Origin: Hydnum rufescens UP504
Taxonomy: Eukaryota; Basidiomycota; Agaricomycetes; Cantharellales; Hydnaceae
Direction of reading: 5' to 3'
NCBI GenBank assembly: GCA_014904985.1
Contig: MU129098.1
Coordinates: 50,523 to 114,522 of the forward strand
DNA length: 64,000 bases
The position numbers were made by a program, and so were the translations under genes. Below the pieces are notes generated by a model that was given only the letters and a program-made list of their open reading frames with translations, did no database searches and was not told the DNA's origin. Positions 11,699 to 22,005 of the stretch are shown here, piece after piece (within the stretch, counting starts at the first letter, position 1; each line of letters opens with the position of its first letter).

Positions 11699-13960
11699 AA
11701 ATACCGCTGTTCTGACCCCAAATTGAATTGATCTAGAATGTTTCTTGAATAACTCCATGAATATTGCATGGAATATTTTGAAATTTAAATCATACACTGT
11801 CACATACTACTACTACAAATGGCAACAAAGTCCATACAAATTAGAGGACTGAGTGAAGCAGGGGGAGGAGAAGATCTTGGTCATGTGACAGATTTCAAAA
11901 GTCCTCAGAATGGGCTGAAATTTTAGGGCTGAGCCTCAAATAGTGAGGAGGTGTGGCCTACAAAAAATCAGAGTAATTGGAGCTCTAGAAGTGTCCCAAC
12001 TGGAGGGTGTATTTCAGTGAAACTTGAAAATATTATGGAGACTCTGGCACTGGAGTTATGAATCTGAAAATTTGAGGGATGCTATAAATGTATTTGGATG
12101 AACTAAGTGTGCATTTCCAAGGAAATTGCATGGATGGAAGGCTCTGGGGAGGAAATTGTTGTTTAGGGGGGAGGCCTGTGGAGTACTGCCTAAATGGAGT
12201 CCAGTTGGGCTGATATCTGGCATGTACACTCCCCATATATGTATTAACTCAGTGGTGTAATATAAGAGCCACCCCTGCTGTACATCTTATGTAATTCACT
12301 TTTGATCTTTTCCCCCCTCCCCCTCAATTTCAGCTACTTCCACACATCCAATTCATTATATTTTTGGATATAGTCAGGGATATACTATTATGAGCCTATT
12401 ACACCTATTTTAGGTGTAATTTGAAGTGTTTAACATTCATGGTAGCTTGTTGTTCTCTTTTTGCCTGAAAAGGGAGTTCATTCCCTTAAAGTGCATGGAT
12501 TGGGCTGATTTTTGGCACATGGTTAGGAAATTATATTGTCTAAGTTTTTGCCAATTTTAAAGTCTCTAGCTATTCTGCAAAGGGAGGAAATAAATTATCA
12601 ATGTCCAGACTTGTTTGCCTTATATCTCCATAACCCCTGGACCAATTTGGCTGAAATTTTGATATAATCTGTGTAGAAATATTTTCTAATGATGTACCAA
12701 ATTTCAGAATGGTCTGCTCACCCCTTGTTTGGATGTACTTTATCCAATTTCTGCATTTAGGCTTTTTTAAATAGGAATCACTGTATTATGTAATGAGAAA
12801 TGATCCAAAGTTATTATGCAGTATTATCTAATCTACCCTATTATATGGGTCTATCTAGTTACTGCATTTAGGCTTTTTCATAGCAGCAGGTGGCTTGCCT
12901 TTGAAACTGGGCAATTGCCGGCATTGAGTCCCAGGTTCAATTTACCAGCAATTGCCGGAAAGTTTTCGTTTCGCACGACACCACCACCACCATCTACTGA
13001 GAGCCCAGGAGCAGTCACCACACCCCAGTATAGACTGGGGTGTGGTGCTTAGGTATGTTGCTATTTTTATAGCTACTTTAGTGCAAAAAGAGCAGCCTCT
13101 GGCTACTCTTTTTGCACTCCTCTTGATTTTTTCACTAACCCGCCATCTTCCCATTATAGAATCCCCCCAGGTCCTCCCCACTCCCCAGGGGCCTCCACCC
13201 CCTCCAGCACCTCCCAGGGCCCCCTTGTGTGGCATGGGGGAGGTAGCATGAACAGAGCTGGCCTAAGGGCCGGCGTTGTTCATGCTACCTCCCCCATGCC
13301 ACACAAGGGGGTCCTGGAAGCATCGTTTCTGGGTATCTGCGCAGCCTCCACCCCTCTAGTTGATGGGGTGGGGTGGGCTGACCCCTCTCTTTGCATAACC
13401 GGTGCCAGAGGTGCCGGTTATGCAATCTAAATTATATAATTATACAATCAATTAGGTAGTAAAATAATTAGGTAATAGATTAGTAGGTAGTTATATAATG
13501 TGTTCATTAGGTAGTATTAATTATGTAATAAATTTACCTTATGGCCAAGGCTGTCATTGCATTTTTTTTGAAGGCAAATCTGGCTATGTGTAGCTACACT
13601 GATTCATTCAATACTCGCCCATAGATGTAGCTACACTAAATAAATCAGGTAGAAACCATGTAGCTACACTATTTGAAGGACTCTATAGGGTGTAGCTACA
13701 TCACTACCCTGAGGCACACAACTGTAGCTCCACTAATAGTCTAATTCAAAAATGTAGCAACACTACCCCTGAGCTCCCGGGGGCTCTGCCCCCGGACCCC
13801 CAGTGGTGCTACACTTCAGGTTGTGTAGCTACACTTATTTATATGGAACATTCTGACTGTAGCTCCACAAAGGTACACATTCAGTCCTACCTTGTTAGGT
13901 TGACATCCGCACAGGACGAAGTCAACCTAAGGAGGTTGCCGAAATGGGGGGCCTGAGGTG
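11699..13960 (-). repeat. Right arm of palindromic element
   Basis: Inverted copy of the left arm. It has a fifth TGTAGCTACA motif, because a 33-nt segment bounded by TGTAGCTACACT at 13626 and 13659 is present here and absent on the left. One extra G in the G-run (C-run on the plus strand near 13165) accounts for the last nucleotide of length difference. Confidence 0.9.
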
Positions 13961-13968
13961 CACATTTG
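13961..13968. repeat. 8-bp target site duplication, right copy
   Basis: CACATTTG directly follows the right terminal repeat GGCCTGAGGTG and matches 9458-9465 exactly. Confidence 0.85.
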
Positions 13969-14190
13969 CCTCAGCTGGGATCCACCTGTCTTCCATGAAC
14001 GAGGCCGAGAAGCTACTGAGAATATTACTTCTCCAGGCAGCCACAGGGTAAGTTTGAACTCAACATGTGCCACTGAGCTAGCCGTGGATCTGTGGCTACT
14101 TGAATATATGACAATGCCAACTATGCAGATTCACGGCGGTGTACTGACTCCTCCACCGAGGAGCCTCAACATCCAACGAGGCCCAATTTG
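13969..14190. repeat. Remainder of second tandem unit
   Basis: Continuation of the ~270-bp unit that begins at 9411 and is interrupted by the palindromic element. It ends where the small retro-insertion begins. Confidence 0.75.
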
Positions 14191-14202
14191 TGTTCTGAGG
14201 TG

Positions 14203-14245
14203 TAGTTGCAGGTAAAATATCGAGATATTCATCATCATCATCATC
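14203..14245 (+). mobile_element. 43-bp retro-insertion with (ATC)n tail and 13-bp target duplication
   Basis: The insert reads TAGTTGCAGGTAAAATATCG, then AGATATTC and (ATC)n. GTGTTCTGAGGTG occurs directly before (14190-14202) and directly after (14246-14258). An almost identical core with its own target duplication occurs at 25722-25780. A 3' microsatellite tail plus variable-length target duplications is what target-primed reverse transcription leaves, so this looks like the extreme 3' end of a non-LTR retroelement (LINE or SINE), heavily 5'-truncated. Confidence 0.8.
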
Positions 14246-14289
14246 GTGTTCTGAGGTGCTTGGATCACTGGATCAGCTCCCCATATTAC

Positions 14290-14296
14290 TATAAAA
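14290..14296 (+). promoter_or_regulatory. TATA-like box of the 14345 gene
   Basis: TATAAAA lies 55 nt upstream of the start codon at 14345, followed by a pyrimidine-rich leader (ACCTCCCTCTTCC), the usual layout of a strong basidiomycete promoter. Confidence 0.5.
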
Positions 14297-14344
14297 CCAA
14301 CTTGCGCTCATCCAATCTACATTCACCTCCCTCTTCCACAAGCA

Positions 14345-14923
14345 ATGCCGCCCTACATCATCCTCAGCAGAGTGCTCTCGGCCAATGGTGAAGAGCTTGC
14401 AGTTCAATACAATGCTGCCGGGAATTTTACCCTGGCAGCTTTCAACATGATCAATATCCCTGATGCCCAGCATGTAGGAGTCCATGTTACTGCTGTAGTG
14501 TATCTTACATATGCATCATTTCATTGTAGTGGGTATTAAACCTGAATCCGGTTCCCATTGGCGACACCCCCATGATTCCTGTTCCTGCTGTGGACCGCCA
14601 AGCTGCTCCAGGTGGCGCTGGTGGCACCTTTATTCAGGGGCCTCAACTGATCCATCCCCACCCCTGGACATTCGACGTTCCCGGTGCCTTGGACCTATCC
14701 TGGTATGTTTTCATTGCATTCTCAACACTTGAACAAATGAACCAAGAGCTCCATTTCCTTAATATTTCAGGATTCAGGGGCCCGATGGCAATGTCTGGGG
14801 TTCAGGAGCCGCGGAGCCCAGCGAGGCCGTGAGCCTCACAGATTTCCTTGTTCGCAGGTCACTCTTGGAGCCGAAGGCCCCAACACCGCAGGACAGAGAT
14901 GGACTCTGTGGCAGGCTTGGTAG
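14345..14923 (+). CDS. Small beta-trefoil-like protein (141 aa), lectin or protease-inhibitor type
   Basis: Four exons join in frame: 14345-14473, 14530-14702, 14771-14828, 14858-14923, giving 141 aa. Introns 1 and 2 (56 and 68 nt) are GTAGG...GTAG and GTATG...TTTCAG. Intron 3 (GTGAGC...TCGCAG) is only 29 nt, and without it the frame runs on past 14923 into an unlikely tail. The product begins MPPYIILSRVLSANG and has spaced hydrophobic repeats with tryptophans: AQHWVLNLNP, WTFDVPGALDLSWIQG and the terminal GPNTAGQRWTLWQAW. The QxW-type pattern recalls the beta-trefoil fold of fungal ricin-B-like lectins and small protease inhibitors. No signal peptide is evident, as usual for cytoplasmic mushroom defence proteins. 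Family assignment is inference. The gene sits just beyond the transposon cluster. Confidence 0.6.
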
Positions 14924-15048
14924 CACCCACCGGCCTGAATGTGCTGTGTCGAAATATGTCGCTTCTTGAAATTTCAGTTTGCAATCAATGTACAAGTATC
15001 ACTGTGCCAAATGATGATGTTTGACCTTTGAAATCTCATCCCAGCGTT

Positions 15049-15073
15049 TGGTGGTGGTGGTGGTGGTGGTGGA
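15049..15073 (+). repeat. (TGG)n microsatellite
   Basis: About eight TGG/GGT units inside the 14924-15681 spacer. I find no gene in that spacer. Its last 200 nt probably hold the MTQ2 promoter. Confidence 0.85.
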
Positions 15074-15681
15074 GATCTCTCTTATATACCGTGTTGGGCT
15101 GCCTACAGGTAGCTATAAGGCGCCTAGGGCGGTCCTCTTACATCTGTCATTATGTAAGGGGAATAAATACTGTACCCACTCGAAGTCTAGCAGTTTGTCA
15201 TGTCACAAGCTGGAAAAAGCTGCTAGAACCGATAGCAATCATGTCACATTGCAGTCATGGCACTGCTAGCTACCGTGGGGTGTCACGGGCACTCAGGAAA
15301 TCAGCCAGTCACTGGGATAGAGGCTCTGGGATGATACACACCGCAGAAACTAAATTTTTACTCTGGACAAGGTACTTTGGCAAAAAAAAAAACGGCCAAA
15401 GTGAACAGGTGAATACTCAAATGGTCTAACGAACAATAGAATGAGGGGGTGGTTGAACAAATGAGAGAGCGAGCAAAGTCATATATAAAAAAAGATTGGA
15501 ATGGGGATTAGGCAAATGGGTTTCGGCTGGGAGGATTAAAGAATCAAGTCACACTCAGGGCCCTTTCACTGCTATGTCACACTGCTGGACACCCCCTGCT
15601 GCTACGGGAGATAGCACAATTGTCACGTCACAAAAAAATTCCGACTCAATTCAGTTGAGCCAGTCGCGGCAACACTACTTC

Positions 15682-16724
15682 ATGATACCTACTCCCGATC
15701 TTTCCCATTTGACTCCCGAAGATTTCGAGGAAGTGTACGATCCTGCAGGTCTATTTGATCCAAAGCCTGGCGCTTGCAGCGAATTGATCGGCATTCTGCA
15801 GAGGATACATTTCTTCTCCTTGACGCACTAGAACACGATGTAGGAACACTGAAAGGACTCTGTCCGCGACTCTGCATAGAAATAGGGTTTGTATCGATTC
15901 GTCTTGTGGACAGGCTGCGCTGATCCGGGAAACCCCCCAGCTAGTTCTGGCTCCGGATGCGTGTCCTCATTCTTGGCTGGCATACTGGGTCCGTCGCATG
16001 CTTGTGGGTTCAGTCTGACATGATTGAGGAGTCTTGTTCTCATATGCACGGATAGTATATTTATGTACAGATATAAATGCGCGTGCGGCTCTCTGCACGG
16101 CCCGTACTGGGGCGCAAAATAATGTGCGTAAACTTGAACGCTATATCGTCGCTGCATCTTCCATGTTTAACGTCTTTTTCCTCATTTCGGTTAAGACGCC
16201 CCTCGATCCGGTCGTTACATCTTTCGCATCCCCTCTCATGGAGCGTCTCAAACACAGCGTCGACATTCTCCTTTTCAATCCCCCTTATGTTCCTACTTCC
16301 ATTTCAGAAGCATCTGCTGCGCAAGACGTTAGTGACGGCGTGGGCATAGCCAGTGCTTGGGCCGGCGGGATGGATGGCATGGAAGTCACCAACCAGTTCC
16401 TCGCGTTCGTAGATGTAACATTCCTCTCTCCTTCTACGACCTTCTCGGGATTGTTGACTTACGGAATCATTTACAAGGACCTGCTGGCTCCCCGGGGGCT
16501 TTTTTATCTTGTTGCTGTCGCACCGAACAATATTTCGGACATCACCACACGAATGAAGGATTCATATGGACTGAAAAGCCATGTGAGATACTTTCATGAC
16601 GATCAAACTCCATGTGTATGAATGGAATTCGCTCATCCCCTCATTATCGCAGATTGTACTAGAGAGGCGCGCGGGGAGAGAACATTTATTCGTGATCAAG
16701 TTCGCCCGACCAGAGTCCGCCTGA
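15682..16724 (+). CDS. MTQ2: eRF1 (class I release factor) glutamine methyltransferase, HemK2/Mtq2 family
   Basis: Mtq2, with its partner Trm112, methylates the glutamine of the GGQ motif in release factor eRF1. Seven exons can be joined. The start MIPTPDLSHLTPEDFEEVYD is typical of the family. It is followed by AEDTFLLLDALE-like sequence, the SAM-binding glycine motif IGSGSGCV, the ALYLCTDINARAA strand, the catalytic motif FNPPYVPT, DLLAPRGLFYLV and the C-terminal ERRAGREHLFVIKFAR. The first intron is 15749-15801; later ones use donors GTTTGT, GTGGGT, GTGCGT, GTAACA and GTGAGA. The start is the only in-frame ATG before the conserved N-terminus. Length is about 225 aa, as expected for the family. 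The gene looks intact and functional. Confidence 0.92.
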
Positions 16725-16739
16725 ATAAAGAGACACGGC

Positions 16740-17185
16740 CGGGAAAAATCGATTTCTATGATATCCAAGAAGATCAATCTGGGGCTATCCCAGCCTGTCT
16801 CGATCCACTTCGCCCATATAGCTTCTATCCGCTCCATTGCGAACTGTGCCACCCTCGGGGTATCCGCCCAACCACCGTCGTCGCCTGTGGCTCCTCCCCC
16901 CATTGCCACTTCGCATTTGCACTCATCAAGAACTAGAGTCGTGAGGTGCGTGGGATGCCCGTAATGAAGATAGGCCGCGGAGGCCACGGTCGCTCCAAGA
17001 GTACCTCCCTCCTCTTCCACGTCAATTAGTTCTTGCCCTGTATACACTATTGATTGCGAACCACAAGAGTTGGAACAATCGCGTCTACGTCCCAGGACGC
17101 TCAGTCCATCAGCAATTGAGCTATCCACCCCGGCGACAGGCCCGAACGGGCCCGCGTTTGCCAAGCGAAGCTGTTGCAATGACAT
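16740..17185 (-). CDS. Uncertain minus-strand ORF downstream of MTQ2
   Basis: A minus-strand ORF runs from an ATG at 17185 across the MTQ2 3' end (to 16562). The part beyond MTQ2 contains plausible protein-like sequence (GQELIDVEEEGGTLGATVAS, AQFAMERIEAIWAKW), but I recognise no domain and no matching splice sites. It could be one exon of a convergent gene or noise. The stretch 17186-17622 shows nothing else. Confidence 0.2.
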
Positions 17186-17622
17186 CTGAGTCCAGCGCTA
17201 AAGTGAGTGAATGACCCGTAGTGTAGTGGGTCAAATGTCTAAGGCGGTGTTTGGCTAACCCTAGCCTGTTGTGAAGAAATGCACTTTGCCACTTGTCATC
17301 AGAACCGTGTACACGCTAAGACTCTGAAATCACAAAAACCGAAAAAAAATTCCAGTATTGACCACTTCATGCTGTCAGATGCACTGTGCCATGGGTATAT
17401 TTTATGATCGCCGATGACAAGACTAACTCGAGGTTCCCTTGCCTAGCACGAGTTTCGAGTCCTGAATCTGCTCCTGTCGCCCTCTCCACTGAATAGGGGA
17501 TTGGCATAGGCTCTAGACCGCTGGATGCGGATTCGACTTTATAGGGAGGTACGATCACACGAAGCACATCTATAGTAGAGGGGCGATAATACAGTAACGC
17601 AACTACGAAGCGACCGACTCTT

Positions 17623-20600
17623 TCAAGACGAGTATTTTGGCCTGGAAAAAGTCCCTGCCGTTGGCAGTCCCCTGTCGATAGGAGCACTTCGAGCCACATG
17701 AGCAGTATGGGCCTGGGACGTTGACTGCCTGGCCTGCCGCATCTCTTGCGCTTGCTGATACCAATCAAAAGGCGCCCGCTCGTCGAGGAATCCGCTTGCC
17801 TCCCTGTGCAGCCTAGCCTCCTCGGGATCAGGCCGCCGATTACAATCGCTCATCATACCTTTACGGAACATGATCAGCTGGATTACCGCTTCAGGAACAA
17901 GCACGTCCATGGTATACTGAAGTGAATGAGACCGTAAGATCGAAGTAGTATGAAATAGATGCGACACATACCTGGCTTCTCAAACTCACGTCCAAGCCTT
18001 CATACTCTGCACACCCTTTTGGTCGGGGAGGATCATTGAGAGTCTTATATACCTCTGCATTCCCGAATCTGTATTAGCTGGATTTCACAACGTTATTTGA
18101 GGCTGACCAGGATCTTCCTGACGATCCTGTCGATGCAAAAGCACTGTGAGCCAAAGACACAAAGGGGTCGATCGAAGGGAATCAAAAAAACCTCAACACT
18201 CTCGTCCTCGGAGATGGCCCCTACATTGAATTCGCTTGATTGCGAAGCCACAACAGTCACCTATCATTGATGCAAAATTAAGAGTGATAGCGACACTGAA
18301 GGTGTCCTCAAACTTGCCGCGGAGGACGCAGGGAAGGCGTAAGGCTGGTCCGAAAAGACATCGATGTCGAGCTTCATAAAGCAAGCATCGTGGAATACAG
18401 GACTAGCCTTACCTCGTCAATTGGGCGATTCAGATCGTCCGCTCGAGGCCCCGGATTATCCACATGACTTTCTTCTCCCGTATCTTGCACCAAATCACGC
18501 TCGCTTCGGAGGAAACAGCGGAGGACCTCATACACGAGCTCTTCGGGTGCAGCTCTATATGGCCCATAGTTCACTTGTTTTTGCAGAGCTGCCCGCTGCA
18601 TCCCGCCTTCGTAGAACATATCACTACGTGTGCGCGCAGGCGAATAGTCGTTCATAATGATGCGCTGCAAGATGGAGCGGACGTAGCGGACCTGCTCGCG
18701 AATGGGGAGCATCTCGAACTTGGGACCCGTGGGGCCAGGGACGGATGGAGGAGGCGACCGTGCCCGGGGACGAGGCGATTGCCTCCTTTGAAGGGCGTCC
18801 TCATGGTCTTTTATTTTTCTCCGATTGAATAACTTCAATCGCCCAAACTATGGGCGGAGTTATGAAGGCACTGAGCGAATTCGGACACGCGCCCAGGAGG
18901 TAAAAAGTACGTACATCGCATGTATAAAACCCATCTTCCTTGGTCGTGAAGAACCGCGATTGGGGCAATTTACACTTTGTCTGGTCGAAGAGTACGATTT
19001 CAAACATGGGGATTTTGCTTCTTGGCTTTGGGGGAAGGACAGATATAATTTTCCCCGGCCAGTGATCCCGACGGCCTGGCATCTGTTGTGCCATGACAAG
19101 CTCATATACTCTAACGGTGATCGTGCTATGAAGTGAGGTTGAACCACTTCTCGAACATGATTCAACTCACAAAAGCTGGGCCTGCTCATAGCGCAACTCG
19201 GCGTCTGCCTTGTCCCATTCGGTCCAATCAATATCCTTAGAAGGCGGAGGCTCGTCCTCTTCGGACACTGTGCTCGAGTTACTCAGGAGATCCCAATCGT
19301 CATCGTCAGCATCAAGGGCCTTCACCGCATGATGCCATTGCTTATGATAGACCACTCTAAATGAGGCGAGGGCGTAGGTCGAAGGAGAGAATCGAGGTTC
19401 ATGGAGAGCATTTCGATATGTTAGTATGGTTGCTTCATCAGGATTTTCAACCTCACGGAGCGTGGAATCAACTGTGGGTCTGAAATGGAGAACAGAGACC
19501 TGGAGGGGGTCTGCGCTGGTGACCTAAGATCATGGAAACTATCTATGAGTAATCGCCAAGAAACACAGCAAGGAAATCGATTGACGAACTTGGGAAGGCC
19601 ACCAAAGTACTCCATTTTTGCTCACGTCACCCTCGGTTGTCAAACGGACCCAGACAGGTGTCCCAACTTTTTGGATTTCCGATAAATCCCATGAGTCGGG
19701 GGAATAGGCTCTAGGTGGTGAGGCAATACCCAGAGAACGGAGGAAGCTGGGGGTCTTCCCCTGGGACCTAGGCGTGGTGGGAGTCAACTGAGGGAGGGGT
19801 GTTGCGGGGGTGCTCGCCACGCCTCCAGTACGAGGGCGTTTCGATGGCGATGGTAGCAACGCTGTTTGACTCGCGGGGGCTAAGCCAGCATCATCCGAAT
19901 CTGAAGTGCGCTTTCGTGGCTGCGTGGGCGGCGTTGAGTACTCCCCCTTGATTTTTTGACGAGCCCGAGACGAAGAGTCAGGAGATCCTGCCCCGGAAGT
20001 GCGGGACAGGGATGGACGTCCACGTTTAGCAGATGCGTGGCCTTTGCCTTTCCTCTTACCCTTGGGTTTTGAGGCAGCCTTAGATTGGTGCTCCTGGAAT
20101 TCATCAAAGCCGTCATCGTCGTCATCTGAAGGGTTCTCTGCGGCTTTGCGCTTGTCCTCGCCTTGGCGGGCCGCGCCACGTTGGGGACGCTAAGGAGGGC
20201 GCGTTAATCGCGAGAATTAAAAGACCGATGAGAAATTCCATACAATATAGGACAAGAGAGTGGCAGTGGGATCTCCTCCCTCAGGTGCTTCGGTAGTGGT
20301 CGCCGCGGTTGGGTTGACAACCTTTGCCGTCATGCCAGGTTGGAATGTGCTCGAAGTACCACTGCGCAGCTATGGTAAGTGACTCGTATATGGTACACTC
20401 ACATATTGGACATCCTACAAGGGGGACGTCTTGATGTCGAACGCGAGCAATAGGGATGTCTGGTGTGAGGCAGTGAGCCGGGAGCAAATCGCGCTCGCTA
20501 CCTGCCGACAAGATAGCATGCTTCCGGAATCACCACCTTGGGTCATAATTTTTGCTTGGGGATTACCAAAGAAAATGCAGCAATGTCTGCTTTCCCATTC

Positions 20601-20684
20601 GACACGCATGCTTCCCTGAGTATGGAGGTGATCTATGAATCTCTGCATGCTCTGAAAAGCATTCCTCTCACTTTCTGCCATGTA
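17623..20684 (-). CDS. Large nuclear protein with zinc-finger-like N-terminus and PWWP/Tudor-like segments
   Basis: A chain of minus-strand exons can be followed, though not all joins are certain. The first exon has a start at 20684 (MAESERNAFQSM). Around 20400-20320, VGCPIC, a GT...AG intron and then WYFEHIPTWHDGKGC give a CPxC...H...C arrangement close to a UBZ4/Rad18-type zinc finger. A long basic, low-complexity part follows (20180-19700) with KPKGKRKGKGH and KRPRTGG. GTPVWVRLTTEGD ending in LWWPSQ (19700-19600) and later HWPGKIISVLPPKPRSK, FEIVLFDQ and LPQSRFFTT (19060-18930) look like PWWP/Tudor-type chromatin-binding strands. An acidic DDDDWD linker lies between them. The C-terminus (EAVIQLIMFRKGMM, stop at 17623) is unrecognised. 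I infer a chromatin or DNA-repair factor. Confidence 0.55.
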
Positions 20685-22005
20685 GGCTGAATTTATTATA
20701 TTTCAAAACCGACCAGGACTACGGCTATCCCCGACCAAGCTCTGTGTGTGATTGGCCATATCGGAACCGCGTACGAAAAAATCCCCATTCACTGCGTTCA
20801 GACCCCCGGACTTTTCAATATTGCAACCAGACCCTCTTTTATTAAGAGCGTCTGGGTGAGACTAATATTAATATTGTCTTCTTTCGCCACAGTGAAACCC
20901 ATAGTTGGCGAGGTCATTTTCGAGTCAACAACTCGCCTGAACTCGACTCGGCGTGATTCAGTTGGGTCGAATTGCGGTGACATCGAGATATACGGGTAGT
21001 GGATCCTAACATAGCCAATGATGGCGGTTCTATTAATCAACCTCGGCACAAATAGGTGCATTAAACATTTTCCCCATGTTTGTATTCCCATTGCTGGGAA
21101 CAAGTTAACGATTAGGCAAGTGGTTTTTGTATCTAGCGTGGCTGAGTCGCTTCTGGCATTGCCTTGTTGCCAACCCACGATCTGTCGGCAGAATGGGTGC
21201 CGATTCTGGGCGGCTGCCGTTGCATATATTATGTAACAAATTAAAATCGGCACAAACCAACCACCTTTCGAGTTTCGACACAATCACCGTTATCTTTGCT
21301 CATGCCTCTCGCTTGGTGCATTTCTCATTTACAATCCGAGTGTGAATGTCTATCATTATGGCTTAGCGTTAGTTTGGTGTTCATCAGCCAGCCCACGCTA
21401 ATAATCGGTGCTCGAGAAGCTCAAATGTACCATGCTCGTGCCTACGTATTGCCGACCTTCATAGGCATCTGCCCACATGCAAACCTAGCGATCCCCGGGG
21501 GTATCGGGACGAAGAATTAACTTGACTTCCAGGGGAAGTCCAGAGCAGCCCTAGCATAGATAGAGTTTGTTGCTCTTATTCTATGGATGGCATTCAATGC
21601 CAGAGAAGTAGTACAGCCTGGGTGTATAGCTGGCGGCAAAACGAGGAAGAGACCCAAATTGATCATGAAGGCACATACCGTGGAACCTATATTGAAGACC
21701 ATATTTGGCAGTATAATTTCACAGCCTGTAGAGCCATCAATGACCCAGCTGTCAACGGCCCACTGCTGTGCTGTCGTGGCGAGGCTGTCCATACTGTTAC
21801 ATGGTACTATGGTATCGGGACTTATAGGGACTGGCGATCGAACACGACCGGTCTCATGCCCCGGCATACATTTCATTTCTAACTATAAAACCTCGAAATA
21901 CGCGCGGATTTCACTATTTCCAATCTCCTCGCATGTGGGGTTTCACCCCCCTCTCTATGCTAGTGGCCACCGCCGTTGAGGTGAATTATTTTTGTGGCTC
22001 ACAGA
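20685..22005. other. Long spacer without a supported gene
   Basis: Several short ORFs on both strands show no family features. Around 20920-20960 the string ACTCGCCTGAACTCGACTCGG resembles the GACTCG-rich subterminal repeats of the hAT element at 62 kb, so part of this spacer may be an old hAT remnant. Upstream exons of the b561-like gene may also be hidden here. Confidence 0.4.

Larger units (their letters stand above)
9466..13960. mobile_element. 4.5-kb palindromic non-autonomous DNA transposon, hAT-like
   Basis: The whole element is one inverted repeat: left arm 9466-11693 (2228 nt), spacer 11694-11698 (CCACT), right arm 11699-13960 (2262 nt). Its ends are CACCTCAGGCC and GGCCTGAGGTG, exact inverted repeats, flanked by the 8-bp duplication CACATTTG. 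The arm length difference of 34 nt is fully explained by a 33-nt segment in the right arm and one extra G in a G-run, so the arms otherwise align without gaps. I see about nine substitutions between them. The only ORFs are short mirrored pairs without domains, so movement must depend on a transposase supplied elsewhere. The hAT gene at the right of this window has different ends and is not the obvious partner. Superfamily assignment rests on duplication length and TIR structure only. Confidence 0.9.

Noticed and set aside
9963..13430. Mirrored short ORFs (60-100 aa) in the palindrome arms as genes
   Set aside because: They have no domains and overlap hairpins. One pair is shifted by the single-G indel between arms, so the reading frame is not under selection.
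9466..13960. Palindrome as an assembly artefact
   Set aside because: The arms are not identical (CpG differences, 33-nt and 1-nt indels), and the outer flanks differ and carry an 8-bp duplication, which a mirror misassembly would not produce. Long-read confirmation is still needed.
9466..13960. Palindrome as a replication origin or telomere-like structure
   Set aside because: There are no telomeric repeats or ORC-type evidence, and the target duplication favours transposition.
17050..17145. tRNA-like strings on the minus strand (GGATAGCTCAATTG and GTGGTTCGCAATC)
   Set aside because: D-loop-like and T-loop-like strings are present, but I could not draw a 7-bp acceptor stem, a proper T stem or an anticodon arm.
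21517..21979. Overlapping ORFs on both strands around 21.5-22.0 kb as genes
   Set aside because: None shows a domain, splice logic or family resemblance; they shadow each other.
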